A DNA stretch of 64,000 bases, taken from the NCBI GenBank assembly GCA_914767885.1, contig CAJZBQ010000051.1, positions 248,001-312,000 of the forward strand, written 5' to 3'. The notes beneath the pieces were generated by a model that saw nothing but the letters and a program-made list of their open reading frames with translations, was not told where the DNA came from and did no database searches. Position numbers and translations under genes: made by a program. This document shows positions 12,565 to 23,319 of the stretch, piece after piece. The stretch's first letter is position 1. Every line of letters starts with the position of its first letter. The DNA is from Blepharisma stoltei (Eukaryota; Ciliophora; Heterotrichea; Heterotrichida; Blepharismidae).

Positions 12565-13456
12565 TAGGATTTTGCGACTTTAAGTTAAAATATTCTAGAA
12601 TAATTATTCAGCTAAATTAATATAGAAATAATTAATTAATTTTTTGCCAGAAGCTGTGCTTGAAATGTGCTATGATTTCGTTCTTTCGTTATCAAATTTT
12701 TGCCTTCATTGAACGTAATTTAAATATGGCAACAGACGAATAGATTTTTATTTGTTAAAGCAAATCACTTTATTCCAATATGGTAATAATATTGGTTTAT
12801 TTCATTAATATTAAAAGTTTAAATTATTGTTGATAATTACGATATAGACCTCTAATAAAAGATTTAGATCATGAACAATTCCTGATTAAGAGAAATTTAA
12901 TAAAATAAAAACTTTAGGAAATTTCTGTATTCTCATCAGAAAAAATTATTTAAATAAGTAAAATCATTTTAGCCTTAGAAGGATTAAAATTTTTATGTTT
13001 TAATAATTATAGCTTTAAAATTTGATAGAAGCTTGAGTTTAAATTGATATCGTGCTTGCTTGACTTTTCGATTAATCAATTTCAAAGCGCGCTAAAAACG
13101 ACTTTGAAATAAATTCAGCAGTTTTGCTATGCTATATGCTTTATTGATATTTCAATAATTCAAAAATATTTTATTCTTCTGATTGCACTGAAGCTTAAAT
13201 TATTTAAACAAGAACTTTATATAAACTAATTTATTAAATTATCATAATAAGAAATTAAGCTGATTATAACCAAATTTTATTACATTTCATAAAATCAAAA
13301 TAAATATATGGAGAGCAAATTGAATTTTCATATCATGTCAAATCACTTTTTGACGAATTTTCGAAGGGGTGCAGATTTTATTATTTTTGATACATATTTT
13401 TTATCTTCCCAGCTAGGGTTTGTGGCAATAAACATAATCCATTCTTTATAATAATT
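12565..13456. other. AT-rich intergenic region
   Basis: About 890 bp with no supported gene, repeat or RNA. It holds the 3' flank of the AT-hook gene and the promoter of the 14-3-3 gene. Confidence 0.6.
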
Positions 13457-14338
13457 ATGGGGAAAATTGATGATCTCTCAAGCCTCTCTAAGGGTGAACT
13501 TCTTCAGCTAGCAAAACTTGCTGAGCATGCAGAGCGCTACGAAGAAATGGTTGAATTCATCAGAGCCTATGTCCAAAAAGACCGATCAGCGCTATCGACT
13601 GAAGACAGAAACCTCCTTTCAGCTGCCTACAAGAATCTCGTAGGAAATAGAAGAACTTCATGGAGAATCCTGAACTCCATTGAGCAAAAAGAAACTAAAC
13701 GTGGAAATGACGAAAACAAGCAAAGAGCTGCAGACTATAAGTTGAGAGTAGAAAATGAATTAAGAAGCTTCTGAAAAGTTAATTATTATTAAGGATTTTA
13801 GCAGCACGACGAAGCCGTGCTTTCTTTATAATGCCTAGGATTTATAGTCATTTAATTGTAATACTATAAATAAAGGTTTCTCATATTTTTATATTGTGTA
13901 AGCTTCTGCAGAGAAATTCTCAGATTAATCGACACTGATTTGATCCCACAAGCAGCAGATGACGAGAGCAGAGTTTTTTACCTAAAAATGAAGGGAGATT
14001 ATTATAGGTACATCTGCGAATTCACTCTTGGACAAGCCAGGGATGAAAGCTCAAAGAATGCCTTGGAGTGCTACCAGCAAGCATTGACCCTTGCAGAGAC
14101 AGGCTTAGATCCAACTCATCCAACCAAGCTTGGGCTTGCTTTGAACTTCTCAGTCTTTAAGTACGAAATTTTGCAAAACCCTAGTGAAGCTTGTGCAATG
14201 GCCAAGCAAGCTTTTGATGATGCAATTCCTAGCTTAGACGCTTTAACTGATGAAGCTGCTTATAAAGACGCAACAATGATTCTTCAACTTTTGAGAGATA
14301 ATTTGACTCTTTGGCAATCAGAAGAAGCCGAAAGCTAA
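13457..14338 (+). CDS. 14-3-3 protein (248 aa), one IES
   Basis: A phosphoserine/phosphothreonine-binding adaptor of the cytosol. Landmarks in order: LAEHAERYEEMVEF, LLSAAYKNLVGNRRTSWRI, VFYLKMKGDYYRYICEF, HPTKLGLALNFSVFKYEI, and DATMILQLLRDNLTLW. These carry the groove residues Lys, Arg, Arg and Tyr typical of the family. The gene is interrupted after ENELRSF by an IES (13765-13899); removing 135 bp gives RSFCREILRLIDTDLIP, matching the family, and 249 codons including stop. Length is normal. The C-terminal tail EEAES is acidic as usual. Confidence 0.96.
13765..13899. mobile_element. IES (135 bp) flanked by 9 bp direct repeat AAGCTTCTG
   Basis: The repeat AAGCTTCTG occurs at 13765-13773 and 13900-13908. 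The join at this repeat gives ELRSFC, with the spacing conserved in 14-3-3 proteins. A TA-bounded alternative (13761-13762 to 13899-13900, 138 bp) is also in frame but yields one residue fewer (ELSFC). Inside is a small stem AGCACG/CGTGCT. Confidence 0.75.
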
Positions 14339-14557
14339 AATTAACTCTTTAAATTCATTTAAGATCTTCTATTAGCATAAAATAAGCTCAAACTATTATT
14401 TTTGTAGAGTCATCTTACAAACTTCTGATAGTTAAAATTTAAATTATCTGATCTTCTCACTTGAAATTTCTCTCCTTAAAGCTAATTGCTTATATAATTT
14501 GCTGATGAATTTTTTGCGCTATTATCTTATCTTTATTTAAGTAAAAATTATGTAGGC

Positions 14558-15580
14558 TTAATTAAATATCGCTTTCATCGATTCTTGCTTTTTCTTTAGA
14601 TGCCCTAAATACAGCATCGCCCCAGCAAACGACAAAACCAGAAAACAAAAATTAACAATCCCAAACAGCCCTGCAAACTTAAAATTCATCTTTAACTCTT
14701 CACCGAAGTCTTCAATCTCTACATCATACCCAGCTTCTTGCAAGTTTGCATTTATTTGAGGCCAGCTATCTTCAAGATATTTCATAACAAGTGATGATAA
14801 CAGAATCGAGCCTATTCCAGCTACAAGAATCATAATTGAAATAAATCCTAAAGTCGTAGCGAACCAAATAATCATGGTTTGCCTTGAATGTGTAGCTGCA
14901 TAGTAGCCTAAAATTCCTAGACCCATCATGCTGAAACCAATAAACACAAAAATAAAATTCGTCCAGCTTGGCAGCTGTGTATAATTAGAATGCTGGGCTG
15001 AGTAAAAACTGACAGCAATCAAGGCGCTCCCTAAAATGCTTAAAATTAAGCTAGTCACTGGGAAAAGGCTTTCTCTGATTTTCTTCCTAATTAAATTTCA
15101 TATATTCGCTTCAGCACTTATCATGATCATATTGACTGCAAATGAAAACGCTATGAGGGACTGGATTTCTGACTCCGCATGTCTTTTAAAGCCTGCCATG
15201 CTGTAGCCTTGAGCTGAATTCCTTAAGCTTTCCCAGTTGCGGTCAATAAAATCTTGAATATCATTTAGCATCAGTCATGCGCCAAGTGCAAAGACACTAA
15301 TAAAGATAATTAAAATAATTGATGAGTAAAAAGTAAACAGCAGAACTTTTGAACTTTTAATCATATTGCCAACAATAGCAATAATCCCTAGCATTGACAC
15401 AATTCCTCCCATTCCCATTAAAGCTTTGTCAGCAATCAAAATTTCGACCCCGAACTTATTGGCTTGGTAGCCTAGTGTCATAATAATTGGTCCGAGTGCT
15501 ATAAGTGTTGCGCTGCAGACTCCAAGAATTCACCTTGTAAATGTATGAGGATTCTTTTTCGTTTTCTCTTGAGTTTGCAT
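14558..15580 (-). CDS. tandem tetraspanin-like membrane protein (340 aa)
   Basis: Read through two TGA-Trp codons from ATG at 15580. It has about seven hydrophobic segments: three near residues 17-100, a polar loop with no obvious CCG, then four in the C-terminal half. Both halves show the tetraspanin-like rhythm of a Gly-rich second helix followed closely by a third (GGIVSMLGIIAIVG; GFSMMGLGILGYYAA). I infer two tetraspanin-like units in one chain. The canonical CCG and PxSC loop motifs are not seen, so the family assignment is weak; plain multispan membrane protein is the safe call. Divergent start, 84 bp from the secreted acidic gene. Confidence 0.6.
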
Positions 15581-15664
15581 TTTATTTCATATATTCCTTA
15601 ATTTAAATCTCTGATTAATTGCTAAACTTATAGCTTTGATTAATAAAAATAACGATTACTAAAA

Positions 15665-16090
15665 ATGAAAACTCTGGGTTTTATAAGTGTCCTTATTTTT
15701 TATATTTCTTATACAGCTTCAAGGTCTTTAAAATCAAATGATCATATTTTTAGCCAAAACTTTTTGCAGACAAATGGGTATAATTCGTATGGGACGATTA
15801 TTTATTCGGAAGATGTATTGGAAAACACTTTGGCTGAGGATGAAAATGATAAAGATGAAAGCGTTGATTATGATGGGTTAACGCTGGAGGAGTTAGAAGA
15901 TACGGATTTGCAAGATTATTATGAGGATTTGGACGATTCAGATGAAATGTATTATACTGAGGATCAATCAGAAGAGGAAAGCGATTCTGAAGACAGCTAT
16001 GAGGATTATTCTGATGATACAGAGAATTCAACTGAAGAAGTTGAGGAAGAAGAAAGTCAGCAAGAGAATGAAAGTGAAAGTAGCACATAA
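15665..16090 (+). CDS. secreted acidic protein (141 aa)
   Basis: The N-terminus (KTLGFISVLIFYISYTAS) is a signal peptide. The rest is low complexity: from residue 57 about half of all residues are Asp or Glu, with Ser, Tyr and Gln between them. Such proteins often bind calcium in secretory granules or extracellular matrix (inference only). No domain is recognised. No introns, IESs or TGA codons interrupt it. Ends TAA. Confidence 0.7.
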   Translation: MKTLGFISVLIFYISYTASRSLKSNDHIFSQNFLQTNGYNSYGTIIYSEDVLENTLAEDENDKDESVDYDGLTLEELEDTDLQDYYEDLDDSDEMYYTEDQSEEESDSEDSYEDYSDDTENSTEEVEEEESQQENESESST

Positions 16091-16344
16091 TAAAGCACTT
16101 AAAAGCTCAAAATGCCTGCTTTTCGAATTAGATAAATTAAAATATTCATAATATTCCGTATTCTTTATAGGGTCATTATTTTTTTGGATAATATTTCTAA
16201 AACCTGCCAAAATAATCAATCATGGTATCAAATTTGAACTGATTTTTTTAAAAATAGCAATATTTATGTTTATATAAAAATTTTATTTTAAATCTTTATA
16301 TAATCTGATTCGCAATGAAGTAATGATAATTCAGAAGCACATCA

Positions 16345-18923
16345 ATGGATAGAGGAACAAGAACTCCATCGACACGAGGTGTCTCTCCATCAACTATTTT
16401 CAACTGCACTGAAGTATTAATTCCTGATGCGGAGAGAGACCTAACCCCCAACTTACCTTTACTTCACAAGAGAATAAATTCGAGTTTTGCAGTTTCTCAG
16501 AACACAAGTCTTAATTCATTTTCCAAAGAAAATAAAAAACCGCCGAGATCTAGCTCTTCAAAAGGCTTCTTGAGGAGAAACTATAGCACATTAAATAAAA
16601 CATCTGCTGATATCGAGCCATCAAGCCATCTTATAGATACTATAGAAAATATTAAAAATAAGGTCGAAAAGTCTTTTGAAAATAGCTCATTTCAGCAAAA
16701 CGGAGATATTTCTGGATTTATTCGTAATATTAAAGATCTCGAAGGTCTGAAACACATAAGAAGCTACATAAATGAAATTGGAAAAGAAGTCGTATTAAAA
16801 AAACAACGTTATAACGAAATTCATGGAGAAGTCATAGAGCGGCAAGAAAAACTGAAAAAGCTTGAAGAAGCCTTTGAATTGTTAGAAAAAGAAGAAAACG
16901 AAACAAATAATTTGCTTGAAGTCTATAATTTTCGAAGAGATGAATACCGCGATTTTCAACAAGGCTTGAATAATGAAGTTTATTACCAAGAAACCCTAAA
17001 ATATATGATTGCTTGCAGGCAGGAAAACTCAAAAGCGATGTCTTACCCTTTAAATACAGATAATTTAAAGCTAAAACAAATAAGTCAGAAAATCAAAAAA
17101 ACTGGAAAAGAAATAGTGAAATATGTATCGAAATTTGGAGAAATAAAGAAACAAATTGAAATAATAACTGGGAAAACTGAAAAAGAAAGAAAAGAAATGG
17201 AAAAGAAAGTTCAGTCTGAACTTAAAGTTTTTGAAGACTACCAAAAATTAAAAAAATGCATATCTCTTGAGCATGATAGAAATGTTACAATAGAAAGGCA
17301 GCAAAATAATGCAGTGCAATTATTGAAATTTGAAAGAAAAATCGGAGAATTGAAAGAAGAGCATATTATACAAGATGAAGCTATGAAGTTAGAAAAAAGC
17401 CAAGAAATCCTAGAAAAAAAGCTAATAGCAATCCAAAGGGTTTCAAATATCGCAACTGTCCAAGATATGGTTCCTTACTACCAATATCTCTTTTAATATG
17501 AATACTTATTATGTATTAAATCATAAATAAAAAGTCAAATTTAATGAAAAAAGAATATCTTTTACTCTCCCCCTTTTTGCTCAAGCAATACTATTGAAGA
17601 TTTCTTAAATTGGAAGAATTCTTGGTTGAACAATTTTCTGTAGACATAAATGAAGCCTATTCCTATACCTCTTCAAGTCTAACTACCTGCCTTTGATAAT
17701 AAAATAATTAGTATAACTTTTTCTAAAAAATTTTAATGTGATTTCTAGCATATTTGCTAATGTATATACTCTATCTCTTGTGGCTAGGGCATAAAATATT
17801 TTATATGGAAAGAAGTTACTTTCAAAATTTTATATCATCCCCATCCTTGATCGAACGATAGTGATCGGCTTGATCAAAGATAGGGCTATTTAGAAAAAAA
17901 TAAAAACTTAAAAGGTACAGTTGAGCAGCTTCAAACACAAATTGACAATCTAACACAAGAAAAAGAAGAATTGGCAAAGGAAGCTGATTTTTGGAAATTT
18001 CAAGATGACTCATATTTTAAACTCAGCATCCAAGAAGCTGATATAGCTAATGATTAGATTAGTTAAAATTATAGTGTGTCGTCGGGGTTTATTTCAGCCC
18101 TTCTCCGTCCAACGGATAGCTTCGCATTGGCGTTAAGCGCTATCCTCACACCACCATTTTGCTTCTGACATCACCAAAAAATAGTGACGTTGAAGGTCTA
18201 TCGGGGAGACACCCCTACCGATTGGCATTGCCTTTCTTGATCCCAAATTTCAGCAGAAGACTCCCTTAACCTCTGACAGGGGCTCAGAGTATAGGTGGAT
18301 CGTCTTTTTCCTCCTCCATGGCCTGTCAGAGCTTTATTGCAGGCTCGAAAATTGCTCCATGGGAGTAGTATTGGGACTTTGCGCCGGTAGGGACTCTGCA
18401 GTTAAGGAAAAAAGATCTAGGGTCATCCCTTAGACACCGAAGAACTATCGCCACGTAGTTTATCTTTCCTGGACCCGTATCAACTCACGGGTCACGAGGA
18501 GTCCACGTCAGATCACGCCATTTTAATAATTCTCATATAGCTAATGAAGAACTAGAAAAGAAAATAGATGAAATTATGAGGAGCGAAAATAACCTACATA
18601 AACTTCAAGAACTTATAAACGCATCTGTTAATGTTCTTAGTCGAGTGGTTTTTCAATTATCTGATAATGAAAGTTCTGTGATTGAAGTAAGCGAAAAAAA
18701 ATTGAGCAGAGCTTTGGCTTATGCATCAACTAGACTGGATCAAATGATGGAAATTCTTCAAAATCATCAAAGCGTGTTTTATATTGAAAGCATTAATACT
18801 GGGATGGAGTTTGGATCTGCCCCATCATTTTTGAGGTTAAATAACAGCAGACAGGCTAGAGTTGAAAATAATGACCGTTTAGGTTTTTCGAATAAGGAAA
18901 ATGAGACATCTAAAAGGAATTAA
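16345..18923 (+). CDS. coiled-coil protein, outer-dynein-arm docking-like (563 aa), two IESs
   Basis: The N-terminal 100 residues are Ser/Asn-rich and disordered; from about 120 onward the protein is nearly all coiled coil. Removing IES 17494-17886 and element E1 (18041-18534) joins IATVQDMVPYYQYLF to YLEKNKNLKG and then EADIAN to EELEKKIDEIM, giving 564 codons including stop. The pattern of an AT-v-D motif, then a short helix and a long coil, followed by a C-terminal helical domain, resembles the ODAD1/ODAD3/CCDC63 docking family, which anchors outer dynein arms on axonemal doublets. That match is by pattern, not by strong identity. Length fits (human ODAD3 is about 595 aa). Confidence 0.6.
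17494..17886. mobile_element. IES (393 bp), decayed family C
   Basis: TA at 17494-17495 and 17887-17888. Excision joins QYLF to YLEKNKNL in frame. The right end (about 17835-17886) keeps a decayed hairpin of the family C word ATCCTTGATCGAACGA and its inverse (TTGATCAAAGAT), so it is a reverse-oriented copy whose other end has eroded. Confidence 0.75.
18041..18534 (-). mobile_element. E1: GC-rich retroelement-like insert with 13 bp target duplication
   Basis: The repeat ATATAGCTAATGA occurs at 18041-18053 and 18535-18547. The insert is far more GC-rich than its host gene and has a long stem (CTCTGACAGG/CCTGTCAGAG). Read on the minus strand it ends in AACTAATCTAATC at the target repeat, a short tandem tail as in non-LTR elements. 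No ORF. Removing one repeat unit plus insert (494 bp) restores the coiled-coil gene. Confidence 0.85.
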
Positions 18924-19187
18924 ATTTTTGAAAAAGTTGTAATTCATCATTGATCTAAATAATTTAAGAGAAACAAATTTTCCTAGCTGTTAGCTTATAT
19001 ATAAATTATAATTTTAGAATAAAATCAGAAGAAAATATAATGGATAGCAAAATATTTAAAGTACCTATATAAAAGGAGTCAGATAAATATAGTGAAATTC
19101 CAATTCCTATAAAATTTTAATAATTTTTCTACTATTTAATTATTAAATAGATCTATATTCAAATTAATTAAAATTAATCTTCCAGAC

Positions 19188-20316
19188 TTAACTCCATTCC
19201 TCCTTTTAAATTGGAATTCCAATTAAAGGGGAGCTAATTATGAAAAAAATTAAAAAATTTTTTTAATAAATATCTAAATTGAATACGATATTTTTGAATC
19301 TTAATTGGTTTTATAAAGAATTTTCGTTTAAAAACTTAATCAAAATAGACTACAACTGTTTATATATAGCATTCTACTTTAACCCCCTCCATTAAATAAG
19401 GTCAAACTATTTATATAAAAATTAGTAAAATGTTTTCCATCGAAAAATTGAAATTTTGTTTCAATTTAAAGGGGTTTAATTTATCCAAAAATTGATATTT
19501 TACCTATGTTCGTTCCAATTTAAAGAGGGAGGGGAGTAAGAATTTCGTGATTTCGCACGCTTGCTTAATACTTTCTTTATCATATGCGAAAGTCCATTAA
19601 CAGATGCATCAATATGATTAAAATCAGTATAAAGGAACTCCCAATTTCCTCTATTTTCTTTTGCTGTCCTCAAAACGCCCACAGACGTATATCCCAGCAT
19701 AATAAATGCATTTTTAAACCTCACAAGGGTATCTTCATGGAAATCTTTTCCCATCTTGACTTTCAGCAAGTCAAATAGCTCCGTAATATCCATAGAATTC
19801 GGATATTTATATGGTGGGCCTTCACTAATCTCGGTTGAAGTAAAATGCACGTAGTTTTCAGCAGGGTCTTCTTCCTTTATATTATTTTTAATAATATAGT
19901 TTTATCAAATTATAATAAAAAAAAACATAAAATTTTTCCAATCTTCATCAATTATTGTATAAATCCAAAGCCAGCATATTATCAACATCACTTATCGTCA
20001 GTTTTTCGAACTTCAAGTCGGTAAAATCTTCTGCACATATTTTATTATTTATGTCTCATTTGTTTACATCTTCCTGAGTAAAGCAATATGTGTGCCTATT
20101 TGCTGAATTTATTGAAGAAAATCTTCTGACACAGTTAGAGAATGGTTTATTACAGGGAATAGCATTGCAATTATCAAGCTTTGTGTGCTTTACGACTCGA
20201 AGGGAGCTTTTTCCGGCTTCAAAAGTCATATAGCATCGCGGGCACCAAGCTTTCATCCTTCCAGGAGTCGTTTCAGCCTTTTTTGGCTCTTCTGCTCTAT
20301 TTGGGCTGGATTCCAT
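19188..20316 (-). CDS. zinc-binding protein of unknown function (236 aa), two IESs
   Basis: The N-terminal third carries Cys/His pairs: CPRCYMTF, then HTKLDNC, IPCNKPFSNC and a final HTYC, enough for one or two zinc sites, but the spacing matches no finger I know. A TGA-Trp follows DVNK. Removal of a 70 bp IES (19883-19952) joins LALDLYNN to IKEEDPAENYV. The C-terminal part (ITELFDLLKVKMGKD, NWEFLYTDFNHIDASVNGL) looks helical. Unexcised, the ORF runs into the family A IES; excised, TA from the exon joins A at 19188 to make the stop TAA after AKSRNS. 237 codons including stop. Confidence 0.7.
19189..19536. mobile_element. IES, family A derivative (348 bp), splits a stop codon
   Basis: Flanked by TAA at 19189-19191 and 19537-19539. 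It keeps family A words (TTTTAAATTGGAATTCCAATTAAAGGGG at left in decayed form, GTTCCAATTTAAAGAGGGAGGGGAG at right) but the interior is shortened. Excision builds the TAA stop of the overlapping zinc-binding gene. Confidence 0.8.
19883..19952. mobile_element. short IES (70 bp) in the zinc-binding gene
   Basis: The direct repeat ATTATT lies at 19881-19886 and 19951-19956, with TA inside. Excision gives LYNNIKEEDP in frame and removes an in-frame TAA near 19890. Confidence 0.75.
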
Positions 20317-21282
20317 TTTATTTGAGTAAACCCTATTTCCTATTTTATCCTATTTTGGAAATAGTAGAAAAATTCGGATAGGATTTGGTATAAAATACGA
20401 TTAAAATCCCAAAATTAAGCTTGCAGTAATGATTTTTTTCTTAAGATTCTTAAAAATTGAATTTATTTTTTCGCTCAGCTTGTTGAATTAATTAAACGTT
20501 ATCAAATAGATTGATCTTAATAAATAGATCTTTATTTATTAGTAGCTTTTGGGCCAATCCAAATTTTTGCTATCGTAGAAAGGTTTTATTTACAATAGTA
20601 AACGAATTTTTTAAAGCAAATAATTTCAAATTATTTATGAACCTATGCCTTGAGGAACGTTTGAACATTTTTATCGCATAAATCTTTATCATTCTGCTTA
20701 ATTCCCCGCGAACAAAAAATTTTGTTCGCTCAAGGAGAGAGGTTAATTTTTTTTTAATAAAATATATATTAATTTTTTTTCAAAATTTAAAAATTTCAAT
20801 TCTTAAAAAATGAGAATTAAAAATGCAAGCCGTTTTAAATTCCAACAGGATTAGCTAGAGATTTCATTTCCTAATTATCCACTTGCATATCAATCACGGA
20901 AAGTGGGTTTTTAGGCAAAAAATATGGATTTTCCAATGGTTTTTGTTCGTCACAAAGGGGGGAGTTAGCAATTAGACCCTATAATATCAGTTCCTAGAAC
21001 ATCAGTTAGATTTAAAAGGGTTTGACTAATCAGAACTTTCAGGAAGATCCAACACTTAAAGCAATTACATAACTTTTTAACTAATTAAATATTTTTTCAT
21101 TACGGCCTGACCAAATCTAATCCGAATTCATTAATAATTGCTTATAAATCATATTTACCATAAACATATTTTTTATTATATTTTGTCAATATCATTAAAA
21201 TTATCTTCTATTTGCTGCTACTACCATAATTTTCTCTTTTATAACTCTATTAATAAAAATCCATTTTCATATAATTATAATT
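20317..21282. other. intergenic region around the decayed family B element
   Basis: Apart from the element at 20698-20964 this AT-rich stretch between divergent genes shows no supported feature. Confidence 0.55.
20698..20964. mobile_element. decayed family B element (267 bp), intergenic
   Basis: TTA at 20698-20700 and 20965-20967. It has a shortened C-run, GCGAAC with loop and TTGTTCGCTCAAGGAG at the left, and TTTTGTTCGTCACAAAGGGGGGAG at the right, with the family B interior (TTAGCTAGAGATTTCATT). Confidence 0.8.
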
Positions 21283-22836
21283 ATGTCTGGCAATTATCCC
21301 AGTGAGTTGTCTAAAAACACTTTGTTGCCAATTTCCAAACAAAACAAAAATCCAAGTGACTCAGACGCCGAAAGCTGTAAAAGCAGTGAATTTGGCGGCC
21401 TGTTCGACCAGCAGCTTATAGAGAAGTATGAAGAAGAACATCATGAATTCATGCAGTATGGGCTTTCACAAAAGAGCGAATTAATTTTACGGAGAATTTC
21501 GATGTCAAAGCAGGTTCCTTATGAGTTCAGAATCCAGCCATTTTTCCGTTTACTTGTTGGGGCTTATCAAGAACTGAATTTAAATGAAATCGAAGTTGCG
21601 GTGTGAGCAATTTATATTGAGCGCTTTGTTTGACCAGAACCTCAGGCAACGCTTCATTACTTGTTAGTTACTACAGCATTTGCTGCGAAATTACACATGA
21701 ATGATGATATATTTTATTAGTTAATTTAAAATATAAGCTTGAAAAATAAAAAAGTTAGCATGATAAGTCTATATAAAATAGAATTTTTTTGCAAAGCACA
21801 TTATGCAGCTGAAAATAATTTAAAATAATATACAAATCACTTAAAAGAATATCTTAAAACAAAAATTTTGGGCTTTGAAGAAAATTTTGCTTTATGATAT
21901 TCGCAAAATGAAAAAAATATGATGATTTCTCTGCAAGAGCTGAATACAGTTTATTCAAATCTTGGAGAATGAATGGAGAAATCAAAAGACAACATGGCCT
22001 TTGAATTGAATTATTATGTGGACGATATACTCAAATCTTCGCTGCCATACCAATCTGAAGCCAAAGAGCTTCAAAACGATTTCAAGTCAGGAGCTAAGCA
22101 AATCAATATTGAGCATATCCCTTGCTTCGCGAAAAATACCTACTTTATATTAAAATTCCTATATACATAAAATGGCGTATGGCGACCGACCCGTCCTCCC
22201 AGTGACGGTAACCTGTGTATATCCGGGCATGGTTTTCTGGAGAAGCGACTTAGCCCAGCAGTATCTGGACCCTGGTGGCGACCAGGGATGAACACAGACC
22301 CGTCTGATCGTGGCCAGATCCTAGGGCAGTTAGTAGCATCTCCTTTTTCCAGCAGCACCCAAGCCAGTGGGTGCCCGAAATGGAGCAGGGCGACTTACCT
22401 GCTCAAGCTGCTATTGTGGTCTGCCCCGAATCGCGGAAGTGATTGAGTATTTTGTCAAGCGGATAAGCTGGCAAAAGGGGAGGCAGATTAGACAGCCTAA
22501 AGGCGGTCTCTCCAGTTAAAAGGGTCCTTTTAAAGGACGATCTGGCCAACCGGAGACAGAGACTGGCGTAACTCGGGGCAAAAGGCTGAGTTGGAAATGG
22601 TGGTGCTCAGCGACGGTCTGCTGACGACCCAATAGGGCAACCACTACCGAGAAACCAGGGGTTTCGGCCTGGGCTCAGAGAGCCAGTGATGGAAGTCCAT
22701 CCTTTTCGCTCGTGCCAGCACGGCTCCTCACGGAGCGCGGAGGAATGTCACGCATGGAAGAAGGGACCTTAAACACACATCGTTCTAATCTAATCTAATA
22801 TTAAAATTCCTAATTTTAAATGAATTTTTCAAATAA
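21283..22836 (+). CDS. cyclin-like protein (262 aa), two inserts
   Basis: Residues 85-150 resemble a PHO80/cyclin-N box: a helix with IEVAVWAIYIERFVW, then ATLHYLLVTTAFAAKLHMNDD followed by IFYTN, which echoes the HRLLLTALLLAAKF-DD-YY pattern of those cyclins. That match uses two TGA-Trp codons and excision of IES 21715-21828. A second insert, E2 (22147-22797), interrupts the C-terminal part; removal gives FILKFLILNEFFK and a TAA stop. The whole is 263 codons including stop. The region after the cyclin-like block is not recognised. If a cyclin, it would partner a cyclin-dependent kinase (inference). Confidence 0.55.
21715..21828. mobile_element. IES (114 bp) in the cyclin-like gene
   Basis: TA at 21715-21716 and 21829-21830. 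Excision removes in-frame TAG and TAA and joins DDIFY to TNHLKEYLK. Another TA join near 21811 is in frame but runs into a TAA, so this is the preferred junction. Confidence 0.65.
22147..22797 (+). mobile_element. E2: GC-rich retroelement-like insert with 15 bp target duplication
   Basis: ATATTAAAATTCCTA occurs at 22147-22161 and 22798-22812. The insert (651 bp with one repeat) is GC-rich and structured, and its 3' end is a short tandem tail, TTCTAATCTAATCTAA, right before the target repeat. It carries the motif GAAACCAGGGGTTTC followed by CCTGGGCT, shared with E5 and E6. No long ORF, so it is SINE-like or a deleted non-LTR element. The frame of the host gene is restored by its removal. Confidence 0.85.
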
Positions 22837-22896
22837 ATAATTTTTTAATATAAAAATTTAGGAATATATTTGAAATAAACTCATAATATCCCGGTT

Positions 22897-23104
22897 ATGC
22901 CATTACAATTTCCTCCAGTGGAAGTTCGACAGATAAATTTTTATGACAATTTGCTACCTCCTCTATCAAATCCAAATAGTGGTGCCTCACCTGTATTGAA
23001 TCTGCACCCCCAAGTTTCTGAAGACACAGATTTTCTGAATTTAACCCCGAATTATTCTCAAAAAGGTAAATCAAGTGCTAGCTTTTAAGTATATTTACAA
23101 TTAA
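22897..23104 (+). CDS. small hypothetical protein (about 63 aa)
   Basis: An ATG 60 bp after the cyclin-like stop opens a Pro/Asn-rich peptide (LPPLSNPNSGASPVLNLHP). The plain ORF ends at 23088. A 16 nt intron candidate at 23066-23081 (GTAAATCAAGTGCTAG) fits the local intron rule and would give a different tail, QKAFKYIYN, ending at 23104. No family recognised; it may be a first exon cut by an IES. Confidence 0.35.
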
Positions 23105-23319
23105 ATGTCCATAATTCACGTGTCAATATTTATTAATGTCAAAATCAAGACTTCGGATTATAATAATGATAAATCTTATATGAATAAGGCTTATATAATC
23201 TACGTATAAATTATATTTAGCGATGCTTATAATTAGAAACAGTGCTAGTTATAAATTGATTTTTAATATTTGATGTCTTTTTTTAAAATCTGCTCATTCT
23301 AATTTCCTACCTGTTTAAA

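Noticed and set aside
22140..22358. Minus-strand ORF in E2
   Set aside because: Open only because of GC-rich composition; it crosses the target repeat and the element boundary.
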